A program made the translations under genes and the position numbers. From contig NZ_AP026910.1 in the NCBI RefSeq assembly GCF_026000575.1, positions 434,001-498,000 of the forward strand: a stretch of 64,000 nucleotides of DNA, in the 5' to 3' direction. The notes under the pieces are model-generated. The model was not told where the DNA came from and searched no databases. It saw only the letters and a list, made by a program, of their open reading frames with translations. The DNA comes from Rhodoluna sp. KAS3 (lineage in GTDB: Bacteria > Actinomycetota > Actinomycetes > Actinomycetales > Microbacteriaceae). This document shows positions 30,571-39,833 of the stretch, piece after piece. How positions within the stretch are numbered: position 1 is the stretch's first letter; each line of letters opens with the position of its first letter.

Positions 30571-31132
30571 AGATCAACCCGTCGAGTTTGGGGTAACCAA
30601 ACGCGAGGTTGTTTTTTCTGGAAAAATCTGGGACGTTGTGCGTGAGACGTTTGACTACCAGGGCGAACCACTGGTTCGTGAGTTTGTAGCCCACACTGGG
30701 GCCGTGGCTGTTTTGGCCTTGAATGAGAATCGTGAAGTACTCATGATTCGTCAGTATCGGCACCCAGTCAGGGCCTATCTTTGGGAAATTCCGGCGGGTC
30801 TTTTGGATGTCCCCGGCGAATCGCGTCTCGAGGCCGCCAAGCGGGAACTGTTGGAAGAGACCGGGTACATCGCCTCCGCCTGGCAAGATCTAACGGCGTT
30901 TCACACAACTCCTGGCGGCAACGACGAAACCATCACTATCTTCTTGGCCGAGAATCTTCGTCTTCAAGGGCATGACCTCGACCTTGAAGGTGAAGAGCGA
31001 GACATGCAGCTGGAATGGGTTCCTTTACAACAGGCCTTGACGAGTGCTCTTGCGGCAGAAATCAAGAATCCGAGTGCAGTGGTTGGCATCCTTGCCCTCG
31101 CTCACAAGTTGGGCATCTCAGCTAGTGACTAA
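30563..31132 (+). CDS. NUDIX hydrolase, ADP-ribose pyrophosphatase type
   Basis: A 189-residue hydrolase expected to split ADP-ribose into AMP and ribose 5-phosphate. The NUDIX box is clear: residues [20 protein letters not shown] around 73-92, followed by TGY. As in the M. tuberculosis orthologue (Rv1700) one extra residue stands between the first Gly and Glu of the box. The N-terminal strand swap region ([15 protein letters not shown]) suits a dimer. It overlaps pyrG by 8 bases and xerD by 8 bases. Confidence 0.9.
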   Translation: MPKDQPVEFGVTKREVVFSGKIWDVVRETFDYQGEPLVREFVAHTGAVAVLALNENREVLMIRQYRHPVRAYLWEIPAGLLDVPGESRLEAAKRELLEETGYIASAWQDLTAFHTTPGGNDETITIFLAENLRLQGHDLDLEGEERDMQLEWVPLQQALTSALAAEIKNPSAVVGILALAHKLGISASD

Positions 31133-32057
31133 GTTGGGGCAACAAATCGATGCCTACCTAAGGCATATTTCGATTGAGCGGGGCCTAGCCAAGAATACGT
31201 TCTCAGCGTATTCAGCTGATTTGGTACGGTATCGAGAATTTCTGTTGAATTTTGGCGTAGAGACTGCAGAACAGATAACTGAACAGCAGGTGCAGGCGTT
31301 CGTTGAGCACCTTGGAAACAATTTGAGTCTTAGGCCAAGCTCGGTGGCCAGAATTTTGTCGGGCGTGCGAGGGCTTCATCGATTTTGGCTCATTGAAGGA
31401 TTGGTGCCTAATGATGTTTCATTTCGTGTGAAACCGCCCAAACTTCCGAGAAACATGCCCAAGGCCATTTCAGTGAGCCAGGTCGAACAACTATTAAATG
31501 CTGCCGGACCAGATCCGCAGGAAGCATTGCCGGAGGCAGCCAACCTAATTCGGATTCGCGACCGAGCCATCCTCGAACTTCTTTACGCGACCGGTGCTCG
31601 AGTGAGCGAGATTACCGGAGTTGATTTGGATGATCTGCTCGATCCGACCCTGATTCGCCTTTTTGGCAAGGGGTCAAAGGAACGAGTGGTTCCGGTAGGT
31701 CGTTTTGCCCAGTCGGCCCTTGAGCAGTATTTGGTTCGCACTCGCCCCTCACTGGTCATGCAGGGGCGGGGGAGTGCAGCGCTATTTCTAAATCAGCGTG
31801 GTGGCCGCCTGTCTCGGCAAAGCGTTTGGCAAATAATTAGTGACGCCGCAACCGTGGCTGGTATAGAAGCCGAGGTTTCTCCGCACACACTCAGGCATTC
31901 TTTTGCAACACATTTGCTCGAAGGTGGTGCCGATGTTCGCGTGGTGCAAGAGCTGCTTGGCCATTCATCGGTTGCAACCACCCAGATTTACACACTGGTG
32001 ACTGTCGACCGCCTAAGAGAGATTTACGCCACCGCACATCCGCGTGCCCGGAATTAG
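31125..32057 (+). CDS. xerD: Tyrosine recombinase XerD
   Basis: Resolves chromosome dimers at dif together with XerC. The 310-residue protein has the N-terminal SAM-like core-binding domain (about 5-90) and the catalytic domain with R in LYATGARVSEI, K in FGKGSKERVVPV, H-x-x-R in HTLRHSFATHLLEGG, H in LGHSSVATTQIY and the nucleophile Tyr in that last motif. The GTG start overlaps the NUDIX gene by 8 bases; the longer upstream frame is a shadow. It is not near any mobile element, so it is the housekeeping recombinase. Confidence 0.94.
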   Translation: MTKLGQQIDAYLRHISIERGLAKNTFSAYSADLVRYREFLLNFGVETAEQITEQQVQAFVEHLGNNLSLRPSSVARILSGVRGLHRFWLIEGLVPNDVSFRVKPPKLPRNMPKAISVSQVEQLLNAAGPDPQEALPEAANLIRIRDRAILELLYATGARVSEITGVDLDDLLDPTLIRLFGKGSKERVVPVGRFAQSALEQYLVRTRPSLVMQGRGSAALFLNQRGGRLSRQSVWQIISDAATVAGIEAEVSPHTLRHSFATHLLEGGADVRVVQELLGHSSVATTQIYTLVTVDRLREIYATAHPRARN

Positions 32058-32071
32058 TCCTTCGAGACCGA

Positions 32072-32077
32072 TAGGCT
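32072..32077 (+). promoter_or_regulatory. -10 element upstream of parA-scpAB
   Basis: TAGGCT with the start expected near 32084, a leader of about 33 nt and GGGAGG at 32107-32112 before the ATG. It starts a long run of overlapping genes from parA to der. Confidence 0.5.
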
Positions 32078-32116
32078 AGGGGGTAGCAACAAAGAGCGGA
32101 ATTTCGGGAGGAAATC

Positions 32117-32956
32117 ATGGCTGCAGCGAAGAAGAAACCAACGGATACTCGGTTTTCGACACCTAAGCCCCTCGTTTCGCATGGCCCAGCGCGCATCATT
32201 GCGATGTGTAACCAAAAGGGCGGTGTTGGAAAGACCACAACGTCAATAAACATGTCCGCTGCGCTCGCCGAATACGGCCGCAAGGTGCTTTTGGTGGACT
32301 TTGACCCTCAGGGTGCCCTTTCAGCTGGACTTGGCGTGAACGCCCATGATGCAACCACAATTTACGACTTGATGCTTGACCGCACTATCGATGCAAAGAG
32401 TGCGATTCAGCACACCGAAGTTCCGAATCTGGATGTAATTCCGGCAAACATTGAGCTTTCGGCAGCTGAAATGAAGTTGGTCAACGAGATTGCCCGAGAG
32501 CAAATTCTGGCAAAGATTTTGAAGCAGGTGGCCGATGACTACGACGTCATCATTGTGGACTGCCAGCCTTCACTTGGTTTGCTCACGGTAAATGCCCTTA
32601 CGGCAGCCCACGGTGTGATCATTCCTTTGGCCACTGAGTTCTTCGCGCTTCGTGGTGTTGCAATTCTTGAAGACATCATCAGCAAGGTTAAAGAGGGGCT
32701 AAACCCGGCACTGCAGCTCGACGGAATCTTGGCGACCATGTTCGATCCGCGTACTCTGCACTCACGCGAGGTTCTTGAGCGCCTACACGATGCCTTCGGC
32801 GAAAAAGTTTTCCGCAGTGTGATCAATCGAACCGTAAAGTTTCCTGATGCCACGGTGGCTCAATCACCAATCACTGTATTTGCACCAGATTCAGAAGCGG
32901 CCAGTTCTTACCGCACTGTAGCTAGAGAGCTTGTTTCTCGTGGCTGTGCTCCATAG
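32117..32956 (+). CDS. ParA-family ATPase of the scpAB locus
   Basis: A 279-residue ParA/Soj-type ATPase with deviant Walker A KGGVGKTTTSINM (about 35-47), Walker A' DFDPQGALS and Walker B DVIIVDCQPSLG. About 27 N-terminal basic residues precede the fold. It lies between xerD and scpA, the place of Rv1708 in M. tuberculosis. No parB follows, so it is likely an orphan that works with chromosome condensation rather than the main parAB partition pair; this role is inferred. Confidence 0.88.
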   Translation: MAAAKKKPTDTRFSTPKPLVSHGPARIIAMCNQKGGVGKTTTSINMSAALAEYGRKVLLVDFDPQGALSAGLGVNAHDATTIYDLMLDRTIDAKSAIQHTEVPNLDVIPANIELSAAEMKLVNEIAREQILAKILKQVADDYDVIIVDCQPSLGLLTVNALTAAHGVIIPLATEFFALRGVAILEDIISKVKEGLNPALQLDGILATMFDPRTLHSREVLERLHDAFGEKVFRSVINRTVKFPDATVAQSPITVFAPDSEAASSYRTVARELVSRGCAP

Positions 32957-33761
32957 CGAGAACGCGACGGAAGTAGTCGAAAAAGGCTTTGCTGTATCCC
33001 TCGGAAATTTCGAGGGGCCTTTTGACCTGCTTCTCTCGCTAATTTCGAAGCATGAGATGGACATCACCGAAATTTCGTTGAGCCGGGTCACCGACGAGTT
33101 CATCTCGTACCTTAAGGGGCTAGACGACTCTGAGGAACTCGATCAAGCTTCTGAATTTTTAGTGATTGCTGCTACCTTGCTGGACCTCAAGATTGCGGGC
33201 CTGCTACCTAAGGGCGAGGTTGTTGATGCCGAGGACGTGGCGCTACTTGAGGCGCGAGACCTCCTATTTGCCCGATTGCTCCAATACCGTGCCTTTAAGG
33301 AAATCAGTAGCTGGTTCAGCACTGCTTTGGGGTTGGAGTCCAGTCGAATTGCTCGAGACGTAAGAATTGAAGAGCGGTTCCGCAAGCAAAAACCAGAGTT
33401 AGTTTGGAGTTTAACTTTGGAGGAGTTTGCCAAACTGGCCCAAGAAACTTTGACCCCAAAAGAAATCCCAACGGTTGGGTTAACTCACCTTCACGCACCG
33501 CGAGTGAGTATTCGCGAGCAGGCCAGCGAGGTAATTGCAATGTTGCGTCAAGCCTCGACTCTAACCTTCCGCGAAATTATTGGTTCAGTCCGCGACCGGG
33601 CAGTGGTTGTGGCCAGGTTTTTGGCCGTGCTTGAGCTCTATCGCCTTGCAGCGATCAGTTTTGAACAGGATGCACCTTTGGGTGACTTGAAGCTTGCCTG
33701 GCGTGCGGAGAAATTCGATGATGAACAATTAGCGACTCTAGGAGCTGACTATGACTCTTAG
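32946..33761 (+). CDS. scpA: Segregation and condensation protein A
   Basis: Kleisin subunit that bridges SMC heads. The 271-residue protein has the N-terminal SMC-neck binding region FEGPFDLLLSLISKHEMDITEIS and a C-terminal winged-helix part (FREIIGSVRDRAVVVARFLAVLEL). Several near-cognate starts exist; GTG at 32946 or 32940 and TTG at 32931 all overlap the parA end. The end overlaps scpB by 11 bases. Confidence 0.93.
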   Translation: MLHSENATEVVEKGFAVSLGNFEGPFDLLLSLISKHEMDITEISLSRVTDEFISYLKGLDDSEELDQASEFLVIAATLLDLKIAGLLPKGEVVDAEDVALLEARDLLFARLLQYRAFKEISSWFSTALGLESSRIARDVRIEERFRKQKPELVWSLTLEEFAKLAQETLTPKEIPTVGLTHLHAPRVSIREQASEVIAMLRQASTLTFREIIGSVRDRAVVVARFLAVLELYRLAAISFEQDAPLGDLKLAWRAEKFDDEQLATLGADYDS

Positions 33762-34341
33762 TCCAGATGGACTTGCCGTTCCGGTTGAAGGCGATGACCT
33801 TAGAGGTGCCGTCGAAGCTATTTTGATGGTCACCGATGTTCCGCTGACAGTAGTTGCTCTCGCTACCGCGCTTGAATGCCCGGTAAACGTGGTTCGCGAC
33901 CTCATTTCTTCACTGAAACTTGACTACGACGGCACCAACGGCTCAGCCCCGAGAGGTTTTGAGCTTCGCGAAGTTGGTGGTGGATGGCGAATCTTCGTGC
34001 GCCATGAATATGACTGGGCAGTGAAAATGTTCATCGCCAACGAGAATCCGACCAAGCTGAGCCAAGCCGCATTGGAAACTCTCGCTGTCATTGCCTATAA
34101 GCAACCGATATCTCGAGGGCAAATCGCCTCCATCCGAGCGGTAAACGTAGATTCGGTAGTCCGAACCCTTTTGAGCCGTGGGCTAATTACAGAGTTGTAC
34201 ACCGACTCTGAATCAGGTGCGATTCACTACGGCACAACTGAGCTTTTGCTCGAAGTGCTGGGCATCAACTCTCTCGATGAGATGCCACTTATCAGTCCAT
34301 ACCTACCAGACGCGAATAGTGATTTTGATGACAAACTTTAA
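33751..34341 (+). CDS. scpB: Segregation and condensation protein B
   Basis: Partner of ScpA in the SMC complex. The 196-residue protein has two winged-helix domains; the motifs LRGAVEAILMVTDVPLTV and AALETLAVIAYKQPISRGQI are typical. It overlaps scpA by 11 bases and rluB by 14, so the three genes are tightly coupled. Confidence 0.95.
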   Translation: MTLSPDGLAVPVEGDDLRGAVEAILMVTDVPLTVVALATALECPVNVVRDLISSLKLDYDGTNGSAPRGFELREVGGGWRIFVRHEYDWAVKMFIANENPTKLSQAALETLAVIAYKQPISRGQIASIRAVNVDSVVRTLLSRGLITELYTDSESGAIHYGTTELLLEVLGINSLDEMPLISPYLPDANSDFDDKL

Positions 34342-35134
34342 TGACGAGCCTGAGGGCATAAGACTACAAAAAGTAATGGCTGCTGCGGGCGTTGCGTCCC
34401 GTAGGGTCTGCGAAGACTTCATTACCCAGGGTCGAGTAAAGGTAAACGGCAAGGTCGTTACCGAGCTTGGAACCAGGATCAACCCTGAGGTGGACAAGGT
34501 CACCGTGGGTGGGACCCCGATTCAGTTGGACAACTCGCGTGTGTATCTGGCGCTGAACAAGCCACGCGGAGTAGTTAGCACCATGGCAGACGAAAACGGT
34601 CGCCCCGACCTTACTCAGTTTGTGATTGGCTACGATCGGGTTTTCAATGTTGGACGTCTGGATTCAGAGACCACCGGTTTGATAATTATGACCAACGATG
34701 GCGACCTGGCGCACAAACTTGCGCACCCTAAGTTCGGTGTGACCAAGACTTACGTTGCCCGCGTTGAGGGAGTAGTTACGCCAGCGATTATTCACAAGCT
34801 TTTGAGCGGTTTTGAACTCGAGGATGGCTTTATTAAGGCAGACAAAGCGCACATTGTTGATGTTCAGCCCGAAGAGAGCTTGGTTGAAATTGTCCTGCAC
34901 TCAGGGCGAAACCGAATTGTTCGACGAATGTTTGACTTTGTCGGGCATCCGGTAGTCGGCCTCGTTCGCCGCCAATTTGGCCCAATTCAGCTTGGCCCGC
35001 TCAAAGAGGGTCGTGTCCGTGAACTCAGTAAAATAGAGGTTGGCGCTCTACTAAAGGCCGCCGAGGGTAAGCAGGAGCGTGCACCAAGGCCGCCGAAAGG
35101 TCAAAAGGCAGCTCCAAGGCAGAAGAGGCGGTAA
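34328..35134 (+). CDS. rluB: 23S rRNA pseudouridine synthase, RluB type
   Basis: A 268-residue RsuA/RluB-family pseudouridine synthase. It has an N-terminal S4 domain (GIRLQKVMAAAGVASRRVCED) and the catalytic Asp in GRLDSETTGLIIMTNDG. A basic tail of about 25 residues ends the protein (APRPPKGQKAAPRQKRR). The ATG at 34328 lies inside the scpB end; the longer frame upstream is a shadow. Neighbours match the actinobacterial scpA-scpB-rluB order. Confidence 0.92.
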   Translation: MTNFNDEPEGIRLQKVMAAAGVASRRVCEDFITQGRVKVNGKVVTELGTRINPEVDKVTVGGTPIQLDNSRVYLALNKPRGVVSTMADENGRPDLTQFVIGYDRVFNVGRLDSETTGLIIMTNDGDLAHKLAHPKFGVTKTYVARVEGVVTPAIIHKLLSGFELEDGFIKADKAHIVDVQPEESLVEIVLHSGRNRIVRRMFDFVGHPVVGLVRRQFGPIQLGPLKEGRVRELSKIEVGALLKAAEGKQERAPRPPKGQKAAPRQKRR

Positions 35135-35136
35135 TT

Positions 35137-35499
35137 ATGGCGATTAGAGCTATCCGTGGCGCAGTCCAAATTGATTCCGATGAGCGCGAGCACCTTCTGA
35201 AATCCACTGCCGAACTTTTGACCAAGACGCTTCATGCCAATGACATCGATAATGGTCAGCTGGTCTCGATTTTGTTCACAGCGACGCCAGACATTACGAG
35301 TGAGTTTCCGGCAGTTGCGGCTCGGTCAATCGGCTTGACCGATGTTCCTCTGATGTGTTTCGTCGAGATGGATGTAAAGCACGCGCTGCCTCGAACTATT
35401 CGCATCATGATTACAGCCGACCTAAACAAGAGTCGCGCCGAGATTCAGCACATTTACCTTCGCGGTGCCACTGCACTTCGATCGGACATCGCCCAGTGA
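35137..35499 (+). CDS. aroH: Chorismate mutase, AroH class
   Basis: Converts chorismate to prephenate for Phe and Tyr. The 120-residue protein is the trimeric AroH type (Bacillus-like), not the helical AroQ type: AIRAIRGAVQIDSDE at the start, FTATPDITSEFPA, CFVEMDVKHALPRTIR and HIYLRGATALR are the active-site segments. It overlaps tyrA by 4 bases, so both steps to tyrosine are made together. Confidence 0.93.
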   Translation: MAIRAIRGAVQIDSDEREHLLKSTAELLTKTLHANDIDNGQLVSILFTATPDITSEFPAVAARSIGLTDVPLMCFVEMDVKHALPRTIRIMITADLNKSRAEIQHIYLRGATALRSDIAQ

Positions 35500-36563
35500 A
35501 CCACCTAACCGGCACGGTCCGGATAGTAGGTGCTGGTTTGCTAGGAACCAGCATCGGTTTGGCGTTGACGAAGCAGGGTTTCGACGTCGTAATTTCTTCG
35601 CAATCCCCAAAGAGTGTCGATCTGGCTGTCGGCTACGGTGCGGGGCGAGTAGCAACAGAAACTGATTTGCCAGAGCTTATTGTGGTGTGCGTGCCGCCGG
35701 CTATGACTGCAAAAATCGTCGCCGATGAGTTGACGCGCTACCCGAACGCGGTGGTCACTGATGTTGCCAGCGTAAAGGGTTCAGTTTTGCACGAACTTCA
35801 GGCCTCTGGCGCTCCGCTCGAGCGTTATGTTGGTTCGCACCCGATGGCCGGTCGCGAGCGTGGAGGCGCTATTTCTGGACGTGCTGATTTGTTTGTTGGC
35901 CGCCCTTGGGTCATCACTTCGCACGATGGTGCAGATGAGCGTGGCATTGATTTAGTCGCTGATCTTGCATCGCACCTCGGATCCGCTGTGGTGCGCGTCG
36001 GCACCAAAGAACATGATCGGGCAGTAGCGCTGGTCTCGCACGTGCCCCAGTTGGTTTCCAGCTTGTTGGCTTCACGCTTGGTGACGGCCGCGCCTGAAGA
36101 TATAGCGTTGGCAGGTCAAGGACTGCGCGACACAACTCGAATCGCGGCCAGCGACCCTGAGCTTTGGCTTCAGATTCTCGAGGCAAACGCCGATGAGGTG
36201 CTGCCGCTTTTGAAGAGCCTTGCCGCTGACCTTTCCTCACTTATTTCAGGTTTCGAAGTTCGAGAGCCGCAGGCGCAAATCCGTGCAGTGATGGAAGCCG
36301 GCAACATTGGTGTGGGTCGCATCCCAGGCAAGCATGGTGGAAAACACACGAACTACGCTCAGGTTATCGTTATGGTCGATGACCGTCCGGGAGAACTTGC
36401 TCGTCTGCTAACCGAAGTCGGCGAGATCGGAATCAACCTTGAGGAATTGCAACTAGAGCATTCGCCGAGTGCCCAAATTGGTCTAGCTGAGCTCTACGTT
36501 GCCCCGACTGAGGCAGAACGATTGACCGCGGACCTCGTTGCGCGTGGCTGGAGAATTGCCTAG
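35496..36563 (+). CDS. tyrA: Prephenate dehydrogenase with ACT domain
   Basis: Oxidises prephenate to 4-hydroxyphenylpyruvate with NAD. The 355-residue protein has a Rossmann domain (RIVGAGLLGTSIGLALT at about 7-23), the catalytic His in YVGSHPMAGRERGG, a helical dimer domain, and a C-terminal ACT domain from about 285 (VIVMVDDRPGELARLLTEVG) likely to bind tyrosine for feedback. The GTG start overlaps aroH; the longer frame is not used. Confidence 0.94.
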   Translation: MNHLTGTVRIVGAGLLGTSIGLALTKQGFDVVISSQSPKSVDLAVGYGAGRVATETDLPELIVVCVPPAMTAKIVADELTRYPNAVVTDVASVKGSVLHELQASGAPLERYVGSHPMAGRERGGAISGRADLFVGRPWVITSHDGADERGIDLVADLASHLGSAVVRVGTKEHDRAVALVSHVPQLVSSLLASRLVTAAPEDIALAGQGLRDTTRIAASDPELWLQILEANADEVLPLLKSLAADLSSLISGFEVREPQAQIRAVMEAGNIGVGRIPGKHGGKHTNYAQVIVMVDDRPGELARLLTEVGEIGINLEELQLEHSPSAQIGLAELYVAPTEAERLTADLVARGWRIA

Positions 36564-37243
36564 TGAACAAGTTTGTAGTTGCAGTTGATGGGCCGGCTGG
36601 ATCGGGGAAATCAAGTGTCAGCAAGCAGGTTGCTAGACAACTTGGTTTCGGGTACTTGGATACCGGTGCTGCCTACCGCGCTTTAGCCTGGGCTGTGTTG
36701 AATTTGCCTAATTTCAAGGGGCTGGACCTGGCCAATGCAGATTTGGGCCGCGAGTTTGATTATTCAATTTCACTGGATCCAGATCATTATTCGGTGTCCG
36801 TGGCCGGCCACGATGTTACTGCAGCCATTCGTGAGAGCCAGGTTGCCGAATACGTATCGCAGGTAGCTAAGTTGCCAAACGTCAGAGCGTTCATGAAATT
36901 GCTCACGCAGCGGCTCGTTGCCAGCGCCAGTCAGTCCGGCGTAGTCGTTGAGGGCAGAGACATCACAACGGTGGTTTTGCCTGAAGCGCAATTAAGAATT
37001 CTCATGACAGCCAGTGAAGCCGTTAGACTTAACCGACGTGCTGCTGAACTTTCCGAAGTTTCGGCGGCCAGCCTAAAGCGTCAAGTATCAGAACGTGACG
37101 CCAGCGACTCCAGTGTCGTTGACTTTATGACTCCGGCACCCGGAGTCCAATTAGTGGATTCAACTGATCTCAACTTCAACCAGACGGTCTCAGCCGTTCT
37201 GGCATTGGTAGACCAGAGGAAGCCTAAGGAAACCAATGAGTGA
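36563..37243 (+). CDS. cmk: Cytidylate kinase
   Basis: Phosphorylates CMP and dCMP. The 226-residue protein shows the P-loop [17 protein letters not shown] (about 8-24), LDTGAAYRA for nucleotide binding, and [17 protein letters not shown] start, overlapping the tyrA stop by one base. der overlaps its end by 8 bases, as in the common cmk-der pair. Confidence 0.96.
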   Translation: MNKFVVAVDGPAGSGKSSVSKQVARQLGFGYLDTGAAYRALAWAVLNLPNFKGLDLANADLGREFDYSISLDPDHYSVSVAGHDVTAAIRESQVAEYVSQVAKLPNVRAFMKLLTQRLVASASQSGVVVEGRDITTVVLPEAQLRILMTASEAVRLNRRAAELSEVSAASLKRQVSERDASDSSVVDFMTPAPGVQLVDSTDLNFNQTVSAVLALVDQRKPKETNE

Positions 37244-38747
37244 ACAAGAATTTAATGCCGAACCGGTGAATCCCGAGTTCGTAGAGCGGCTCAAAAATAT
37301 GAGCACCGTTGAGGAGGAGACTCGTGTTCGTGCTTTGCGCACCGGGCTTGACGAGTACGACCTCGACGACGAAGACCTAGAGGTTATCGACTCAGATGAT
37401 GACTTTGAAGATGGGCCGCGCTACCTGCCAGCCCTGCCAGTGCTCGCAATCGTGGGGCGTCCAAACGTCGGTAAATCTGCTTTGGTGAACCGAATCCTCG
37501 GTCGACGCGAAGCCGTTGTCGAAGACAAGCCGGGTGTTACCCGTGACCGCGTTTCGTACAAGGCGGAGTGGAACGAACGTAAATTTACCCTTGTTGACAC
37601 TGGTGGTTGGGAGCCGGATGCCAAGGGTATCGATCGCTCGGTAGCTCTGCAGGCAGAAATCGCAGTTGAGCTTGCCGACGCTGTCTTGTTTGTGGTCGAT
37701 GCCATGGTTGGTGCAACCAGCGCCGATGAGCGCGTTGTGAAAATGTTGCGCGCTTCGGGCAAGCCGGTAATTTTGGTCGGAAACAAAATCGATGATGTGC
37801 GTCAAGAGCCAGAGGCTGCCAGCCTTTGGGGTCTTGGGCTAGGGGAGCCTTATCCGGTTTCGGCCCTGCACGGTCGTGGTGTTGCAGACATGCTGGATGC
37901 TGCCATGGCGGTTCTACCTAAGGTTTCTGGCGTTGCCAAAGAAGAGTTCGGCGGACCACGTCGAGTCGCTCTAATTGGGCGCCCAAATGTTGGTAAGTCA
38001 TCCTTGCTCAACAAAGCTGTCGGCTCTGAGCGAGCAGTAGTAAACGATCTGGCTGGAACCACCCGTGACCCAATCGATGAGCAGGTAGAACTCGGTGGAA
38101 AGATTTGGCGTTTCGTAGACACAGCCGGAATCCGTCGCCGTGTTCACCTAACCCAGGGCGCCGACTTCTACGCGTCGTTGCGCACCGCTGCCGCACTAGA
38201 GCGTGCCGAAGTTGCCGTGGTTCTTTTTGACGTAACTCAGCCAATCAGCGAAGCAGACATTCGAATCGTCGACATGGCTCTGCAGAGTGGGCGCGCACTG
38301 GTTCTTGCCTTCAATAAGTGGGACGAACTTGACGACGAGCGCCGCCGCTACCTAGAGCGTGAAATCGAGCAGGATTTGGCACACGTTGACTGGGCCCCGC
38401 GCGTAAACATTTCGGCCAAAACCGGTCGTCACCTCGAAAAGCTTGTACCGGCCCTAGAGGTTGCGCTGGACTCATGGGACCAGCGAATCGCTACCGGAAA
38501 GCTCAACGCTTTTGTCCAAGAGTTGGCTATGGAAACTCCGCACCCGGTCCGTGGTGGCAAGCAGCCAAGAATTCTCTTTGCGACTCAGGCCAGCAGCCGC
38601 CCGCCGAAGTTTGTGCTCTTTACCACCGGATTCTTGGACCCGGGTTACCGCCGCTTTATCCAGCGTCGACTCCGCGAGACTTACGGCTTCGAAGGTACGC
38701 CTATCGAAGTGGGTATGCGAGTGCGCGAGAAGCGCAAGCGCTCGTAG
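37236..38747 (+). CDS. der: GTPase Der (EngA)
   Basis: Double GTPase needed for 50S assembly. The 503-residue protein has G-domain 1 ([14 protein letters not shown] from residue 74, NKID for G4), G-domain 2 ([18 protein letters not shown]) and the KH-like C-terminal domain ending [12 protein letters not shown]. It has a 65-residue N-terminal extension with a very acidic stretch around 38-60 ([18 protein letters not shown]). Such extensions occur in actinobacterial Der; their role is not known to me. Confidence 0.96.
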   Translation: MSEQEFNAEPVNPEFVERLKNMSTVEEETRVRALRTGLDEYDLDDEDLEVIDSDDDFEDGPRYLPALPVLAIVGRPNVGKSALVNRILGRREAVVEDKPGVTRDRVSYKAEWNERKFTLVDTGGWEPDAKGIDRSVALQAEIAVELADAVLFVVDAMVGATSADERVVKMLRASGKPVILVGNKIDDVRQEPEAASLWGLGLGEPYPVSALHGRGVADMLDAAMAVLPKVSGVAKEEFGGPRRVALIGRPNVGKSSLLNKAVGSERAVVNDLAGTTRDPIDEQVELGGKIWRFVDTAGIRRRVHLTQGADFYASLRTAAALERAEVAVVLFDVTQPISEADIRIVDMALQSGRALVLAFNKWDELDDERRRYLEREIEQDLAHVDWAPRVNISAKTGRHLEKLVPALEVALDSWDQRIATGKLNAFVQELAMETPHPVRGGKQPRILFATQASSRPPKFVLFTTGFLDPGYRRFIQRRLRETYGFEGTPIEVGMRVREKRKRS

Positions 38748-38762
38748 GAATAAAATCTGAAT

Positions 38763-39353
38763 ATGTCGGACCAGCCAGCACTCAGCCTTAGGCAGCAGTT
38801 TCTAACTCTGCCTAACCTGCTGAGTATGCTCCGGTTAGCGCTGGTTCCGGTGTTTCTTACGCTGCTTATCAACAGTCATTTTTACTCAGCGATTTTGGTA
38901 TTGGCACTAGCCAGCCTCACTGATTACCTTGATGGCTTTTTTGCACGTAGATGGAATCAGGTCACCCGCCTAGGTCAGCTTTTAGATCCGGCTGCCGACC
39001 GGCTCTATATTTTTTCTACCCTGGTCGGGCTAGCTATCGCCGGCATCATTCCTTACTGGTTGATGTGGGTCATTATTGCTAGAGATGTGGTGCTGGCAGT
39101 TGCCTACGTGGTCTTGGCCAATCACGGATACGGCCCTCTGCCAGTGCATTTCCTCGGAAAAGTAGCCACATTCTCGCTGCTCTATGCCTTTCCGCTGTTG
39201 CTTATGGCTGAGATTTGGCCATTGATTGCCTGGCTGCTGCCGCTAGCCTGGGCCTTTGCCCTTTGGGGTGTTGGGCTCTACTGGTGGGCGGGTTTTGTTT
39301 ACCTGCGTCAGGTCAGATCAATCGTGAAAAATGACCCGATTGAAGTCAAGTAG
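38763..39353 (+). CDS. CDP-alcohol phosphatidyltransferase
   Basis: A 196-residue integral membrane enzyme of phospholipid synthesis with the family signature D-x2-D-G-x2-A-R-x8-G-x3-D-x3-D (in DYLDGFFARRWNQV and GQLLDPAADR). About five or six hydrophobic segments follow. The likely product is phosphatidylglycerophosphate or a related polar lipid; M. tuberculosis has pgsA2 near garA. The exact substrate cannot be told. Its TAG stop forms the first half of the garA -10 element. Confidence 0.87.
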   Translation: MSDQPALSLRQQFLTLPNLLSMLRLALVPVFLTLLINSHFYSAILVLALASLTDYLDGFFARRWNQVTRLGQLLDPAADRLYIFSTLVGLAIAGIIPYWLMWVIIARDVVLAVAYVVLANHGYGPLPVHFLGKVATFSLLYAFPLLLMAEIWPLIAWLLPLAWAFALWGVGLYWWAGFVYLRQVRSIVKNDPIEVK

Positions 39354-39356
39354 GCT
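39351..39356 (+). promoter_or_regulatory. -10 element of the garA promoter; overlaps the upstream stop
   Basis: TAGGCT begins with the TAG stop of the preceding gene. The start near 39363 leaves a short leader carrying AAGGAG (39365-39370). Confidence 0.5.
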
Positions 39357-39380
39357 AATCACCGAAGGAGTATGGGGATC

Positions 39381-39833
39381 ATGAATTTTGCAGAGTTGGG
39401 CTTTGGGGGCTCTTCAGATGAAGTTGGGTCAACCCTGCGTTTTAACGAAGACCTTTTGGCTCAGATGGGGCCTTCTTTATCAAACGACGAAGAAGCTGCC
39501 ATCGGCGCATTGCCATCTGGATCAGCACTTCTTATCGTCAAGCGCGGCCCGAACGAGGGTTCTCGCTTTTTGCTAGATCAGAACGTCACGACAATTGGTC
39601 GCCATCCAAATGCTGATATTTTCCTTGACGACGTGACTGTTTCGCGTCGCCATGCTGAATTCCACCGCGATGGGGCAGTGTTTGAGGTTAAGGACCTCGG
39701 CTCATTGAATGGAACTTACTTCGATGGTCAGCGCATTGATGCAGCTCGACTAGTCGACGGGTGTGAGGTCCAAATCGGCAAGTTCCGGTTGACCTTCTAC
39801 GCTTCACGAGCAGATCTTGGTCAGGTGAACTAG
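39381..39833 (+). CDS. garA: FHA-domain regulator GarA/OdhI
   Basis: A 150-residue orthologue of GarA/OdhI, which when unphosphorylated binds and inhibits 2-oxoglutarate dehydrogenase and related enzymes. The FHA domain (about 55-140) has TIGRHPNADIFLDDVTVSRRH and LGSLNGTYF. The N-terminal kinase target, an ETTxxF motif in mycobacteria and corynebacteria, is here reduced to one Thr (T18 in GSTLRFNEDLL). ATG at 39381 is preferred over 39372 because AAGGAG ends 10 bases before it but only 1 base before the other. The stop overlaps ftsR by one base. Confidence 0.9.
   Translation: MNFAELGFGGSSDEVGSTLRFNEDLLAQMGPSLSNDEEAAIGALPSGSALLIVKRGPNEGSRFLLDQNVTTIGRHPNADIFLDDVTVSRRHAEFHRDGAVFEVKDLGSLNGTYFDGQRIDAARLVDGCEVQIGKFRLTFYASRADLGQVN

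Noticed and set aside
31044-31124. Longer N terminus for XerD
   Set aside because: It would overlap the NUDIX gene by about 90 bases and has no similarity to the XerD fold.
39372-39380. Earlier ATG for garA
   Set aside because: AAGGAG would end just one base before it, too close for a ribosome binding site; the ATG at 39381 has proper spacing.
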